Shown: in pieces, positions 60,935 through 64,000 of the stretch
Numbering within the stretch: the first letter of the stretch is position 1
How the letters are laid out: each line of letters starts with the position of its first letter
Assembly: GCA_041741535.1 (NCBI GenBank)
Contig: JBGSJV010000194.1
Location: 1-64,000 of the forward strand
Source: M30B19 sp041741535
GTDB lineage: Bacteria; Planctomycetota; Planctomycetia; Pirellulales; Pirellulaceae
Reading direction: 5' to 3'
DNA: 64,000 bases
The notes under the pieces: model-generated
Databases searched by the model: none
What the model saw: the letters and a program-made list of their open reading frames with translations, nothing else
What the model was told of the DNA's origin: nothing
Program-made: the position numbers and the translations under genes

Positions 60935-63900
60935 TTATCCCAAATGGACTTCGACCCGATGTTCCTTACGATCATTGGTGAGCACAATTGCAACTCCGGA
61001 CTGTAGGATGCCGTCGATCAGAATCTGCTTCACGATTCTGCTTGGCGTTGGTTGCAGGACCGTAATCTGATAGAGCGTTTCCCGATAGCGATAGTGCAAT
61101 TTGTAGGACTTCCAATCGGGAGGTAGGCACGGTGTGAAGCGAAGCTGATTTGCGACCAAATTTAATCCCAATAGTGATTCGATGATCAATCGATACATCC
61201 AACTGGCCGAACCGGTATACCAGGTCCAACCCCCTCGTCCGGTGTGCGGCGCTACGGCGTAGACATCCGCTGCGACGAAGTAAGGCTCGACTTTGTAAGT
61301 CTGTACTTGAGCCGGCGTGGTTCCGTGATGGACGGGATTGATCAGGGAAAATAGTTCCCAGGCACGCGGGGCATCCCCCAGTTTGGCGAACGCCATGACC
61401 GTCCAGATCGCAGCATGAGTATATTGCCCGCCATTTTCCCGAACGCCCGGTACATACCCACGGATATAGCCAGGATCTTGCTCGGACTTGTCGAACGGTG
61501 GATCAAAGAGTTGGATAAGCGAACTATCGCGGCGCACAAGGCGTTGGTCCACGGCTTCCATTGCCTGACGAGCTCGCACGGGATCTGCGGCCTCGGACAA
61601 GACCGACCAGCTCTGAGCAATCGAATCGATTTGGCATTCGGAGTTGCTGGCGGATCCCAGCGGTTGTCCATTGTCGAAATACGCTCGTCGATACCAATGT
61701 CCGTCCCACGCGTGTTGCTCGATATTACTCTGGAGTTTGGCCGCTTCGTTGTCGCAGCGAGTGGCGAAGCTATCATCGCCCCGAGAACGAGCAATGATGG
61801 CGAAAGCCTGCAAATTTTCGTACAAGAAGAAGGCCAACCAAACGCTTTCTCCTTGGCCATGTTGCCCGACATGATTCATGCCGTCGTTCCAGTCGCCACA
61901 GCCGATCAGCGGCAGTCCGTGAGCCCCAAACGACAGTCCATTTGTAATCGCACGGACACCATGTTCGTACATTGTGCCAGAATCCGCGGAAATTGTGGGA
62001 AGATCGTAGTACGCTTCCTCGCCGGCCTTGAGCGCTCGTCCTTCCAAAAAGGGGACCTGTTCATCAAGGATGCCGGTATCCCCGGTGGCTTGGATGTAGC
62101 GGCAAAGAACCAACGGCAGCCACAGAAAGTCATCTGAAAAATTTGTACGCACGCCGCGCCCCTGCGGCGGATGCCACCAGTGCTGCACATCGCCCTCCGT
62201 GAATTGGCGAGCCGCTGCTCGTAGCAAATGTTCTCGGATCCATTGCGGTTGGCAATGCACTAGAGCCGCTACATCCTGCAATTGGTCGCGAAAACCAAAC
62301 GCGCCACCGGACTGGTAATAGCCGCTGCGAGCCCAATAACGGCAAGCGATCGTTTGATAGAGCAGCCAACCGTTGCCGAGGACATTGACGGCCGGATCGG
62401 GAGTTTCAATCTGCACGGTTCCGAGAGTTTGATTCCACGAGTTTCGAACCTCATCCAAGGCCATCCTCGCCGGCTCGACTCCGCGGTACCGCTCCACCAA
62501 ACGTCGGACCTCGTGAACGTCTTGTCCAGCACCCAACATGAAAACAACTTCTCGCTGCCGCCCGTCTGCCAAGTCAAAAACCGTTTGGATGGCCCCGCAG
62601 GGATCGAGCCCGGCACCGACCTTGCCCGACAATCGCTGGCGGCCCATGGCGGCTGGTTGGCCAAGGTCCCCGTTGCGGCCTAGAAATTCGGTGCGGTCGC
62701 TCGTGATGCTCCGCGCGGGATCGTGCAAGTCGAGGAAGGCGACACGTCCTGCGAACTCGATGCTGTAGGGGTTCTGGGCCAACAAAGCGCCGCAGTGCGG
62801 GTCAACACTGGTCACGACATGCAGCATTCCCTTGGATCGCATTTCTCCGAGGACCCACTCGCAGTAAGCTGTGGCCGAAATTTTCCGTGGACGGCCAGAA
62901 CGGTTCCCCACTTTGAGCACGGCGAACTTGATTGGGGCATCGACGGCAACATAGACCCATAGCTCCGAGTAGATGCCGTTCTGCGTCGTTTCGAACACGC
63001 TGTAGCCAAAACCATGACGGCAAACGTAAGGCCTGTCGCCGCGTGCCGGAAGCGGTGTTGGTGACCAGAATTCTCCGCTCTCTTCGTCTCGCAAATAATA
63101 AGCTTCTCCGCTCTGATCGCTCACGGGGTCGTTGTACCACGGGGTCAATCGAAATTCATGCGCGTTCTCGCTCCAACTGTACGAACTACCACTTTCCGAA
63201 ATCACCGTTCCGAAACCCGAGTTCGCAATCACGTTGACCCACGGCGCCGGCGTTACTTGCCCTGCGTTCATCCGAATCACGTACTCTCGGCCATCGGCGC
63301 TGAAGCCCCCGATCCCATTGTCGTAGGTGAGGACATTACGCGCCGGCTGCGGGCTTGCACTGGTTTCGAGTGGACTGGGGCGCGGGACAAAATCAGACAC
63401 ACGGGAGTCAAACGGAAATCGTCTCTGGAGCTGTTTCGCCAGACTGCCTGCAGTATCGACGATGATCGCTCGTGCGACCGTTTGCTGCAGTACCCGATCT
63501 TCTTCGGATATTTGTTCGACGCGACGGATAAAGACGCCGCCCGGATGGTCAACGATCCGAGCTTCGGTGCCAACGGAGACCAAGCCAACGATCAGATCTT
63601 GCAGGTCTTGCCGATAACCTTCAACGCCTTCGTTCCAAATAACCAGATCAACCTCGAGCCCTTTGAGCCGCCACCACGCATGTGCTTGAACAAGTTGCCG
63701 GACCAAGTGAATGTTCTCAATGTTAGAGATGCGGAGAAGAACCATCGGCGAGTCGCCAGAAATGCCGTACCCCCAGAGGCCGGACTGCCCGCGTCGGTTT
63801 CGCTTTAGAACGGCCGCGTCGGCCCGCAATGTCGGATTGGCGTATACGATGGAACTTGCCAATCTGCCGAAGAGTTGTGCGTCCGCTTCACTGGCATTCA

Positions 63901-64000
63901 GCTGCCTTAGCACAACTTGGCCATGTGTCCACGCCATGTCGAAGACGCGATCGGCCAAAGGTCGGTCTCGATACTTGTCGATCAACTCTACCGCCGCGTC
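60935..64000 (-). CDS. Cyclic beta-1,2-glucan synthase/GH94-like protein (5' truncated)
   Basis: The frame runs off the right edge; about 1020 codons are visible. The C-terminal part resembles the GH94 phosphorylase domain of NdvB-type cyclic beta-glucan synthases and cellobiose phosphorylases: RDQLQDVAALVHCQPQWIRE, NFSDDFLWLPLVLCRYIQA, and GCGDWNDGMNHVGQHGQGESVW with the catalytic Asp in GDWNDGMN. Upstream is a glycan-binding beta-sandwich (GDRPYVCRHGFGYSVFETTQ). It is either a membrane-linked glucan synthase end or a free phosphorylase; the missing N-terminus would decide. Confidence 0.88.
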   Translation of the reverse strand, partial: DAAVELIDKYRDRPLADRVFDMAWTHGQVVLRQLNASEADAQLFGRLASSIVYANPTLRADAAVLKRNRRGQSGLWGYGISGDSPMVLLRISNIENIHLVRQLVQAHAWWRLKGLEVDLVIWNEGVEGYRQDLQDLIVGLVSVGTEARIVDHPGGVFIRRVEQISEEDRVLQQTVARAIIVDTAGSLAKQLQRRFPFDSRVSDFVPRPSPLETSASPQPARNVLTYDNGIGGFSADGREYVIRMNAGQVTPAPWVNVIANSGFGTVISESGSSYSWSENAHEFRLTPWYNDPVSDQSGEAYYLRDEESGEFWSPTPLPARGDRPYVCRHGFGYSVFETTQNGIYSELWVYVAVDAPIKFAVLKVGNRSGRPRKISATAYCEWVLGEMRSKGMLHVVTSVDPHCGALLAQNPYSIEFAGRVAFLDLHDPARSITSDRTEFLGRNGDLGQPAAMGRQRLSGKVGAGLDPCGAIQTVFDLADGRQREVVFMLGAGQDVHEVRRLVERYRGVEPARMALDEVRNSWNQTLGTVQIETPDPAVNVLGNGWLLYQTIACRYWARSGYYQSGGAFGFRDQLQDVAALVHCQPQWIREHLLRAAARQFTEGDVQHWWHPPQGRGVRTNFSDDFLWLPLVLCRYIQATGDTGILDEQVPFLEGRALKAGEEAYYDLPTISADSGTMYEHGVRAITNGLSFGAHGLPLIGCGDWNDGMNHVGQHGQGESVWLAFFLYENLQAFAIIARSRGDDSFATRCDNEAAKLQSNIEQHAWDGHWYRRAYFDNGQPLGSASNSECQIDSIAQSWSVLSEAADPVRARQAMEAVDQRLVRRDSSLIQLFDPPFDKSEQDPGYIRGYVPGVRENGGQYTHAAIWTVMAFAKLGDAPRAWELFSLINPVHHGTTPAQVQTYKVEPYFVAADVYAVAPHTGRGGWTWYTGSASWMYRLIIESLLGLNLVANQLRFTPCLPPDWKSYKLHYRYRETLYQITVLQPTPSRIVKQILIDGILQSGVAIVLTNDRKEHRVEVHLG

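Noticed and set aside
1..64000. CRISPR array, transposase or phage module
   Set aside because: No regularly spaced repeats with unique spacers and no transposase, integrase or phage structural genes were seen. Repeats found are dispersed.

Overview
The window looks like a chromosomal segment of a planctomycete, probably of the Pirellulales type. The evidence is the combination of DUF1549/DUF1553 and DUF1501 proteins, a planctomycete-type cytochrome domain, a DUF1598-like secreted protein, many very long extracytoplasmic proteins, and short hairpin repeats scattered between genes. Base composition is moderate and fairly even, and I saw no phage, insertion sequence with a transposase, rRNA operon or CRISPR array.

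Layout. 1-9.7 kb: a 5'-truncated Gly/Pro-rich cytochrome-domain protein, a lipoprotein, a Tex-family RNA-binding protein with its small partner gene, a family 2 glycosyltransferase and (minus strand) a glycerate 2-kinase behind dnaE. 9.7-20 kb: dnaE, an HNH nuclease, a secreted isoaspartyl methyltransferase-like protein, a DUF971 gene overlapping a very large FtsX-type permease, and tRNA-Leu(CAA). 20-27 kb: a membrane protein and a four-gene tripartite efflux operon (adaptor, permease, ATPase, outer-membrane channel). 27-38 kb: a class III nucleotide cyclase divergent from a five-gene electron-transfer operon (membrane-anchored FAD/2Fe-2S reductase, tetraheme cytochrome, a double cyclic-nucleotide-binding domain fused to a four-cluster ferredoxin, a b-type membrane protein, and a decaheme cytochrome with a duplicated Cys-rich head), followed by a coiled-coil protein. 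38-50 kb: tRNA-Ser(GCT), a yebC/yeeN-type gene coupled to a methyltransferase, tRNA-Asp(GTC), the nitrogen-signalling operon glnB-glnD-TPR gene, a cobalamin adenosyltransferase, a Nudix hydrolase and a one-domain voltage-gated ion channel.

50.4-54.7 kb is the standout. It is a tightly packed minus-strand operon encoding a ubiquitin-like protein ending Gly-Gly-Arg, an E2 with an HPN motif and active-site Cys, a ThiF/E1-like activating enzyme, a JAMM deubiquitinase-like protease and a RING-like zinc protein. The last two carry transmembrane segments, so deconjugation and probably the ligase step appear tethered to a membrane. Gene order and overlaps argue for one transcript and one pathway. 55-64 kb: a hypothetical protein, a 45-residue lipoprotein, a DUF1549/1553-DUF1501-WD40 cluster and the C-terminal part of a cyclic beta-glucan synthase/GH94-like protein running off the window.

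Two candidate undescribed systems deserve attention: the membrane-tethered ubiquitin-like operon, and the cyclase plus cyclic-nucleotide-binding ferredoxin electron-transfer module, which suggests second-messenger-gated redox flow. A family of about 100 bp elements with terminal inverted repeats (three copies) and a family of short hairpin repeats with varying stems are the main non-coding signals.
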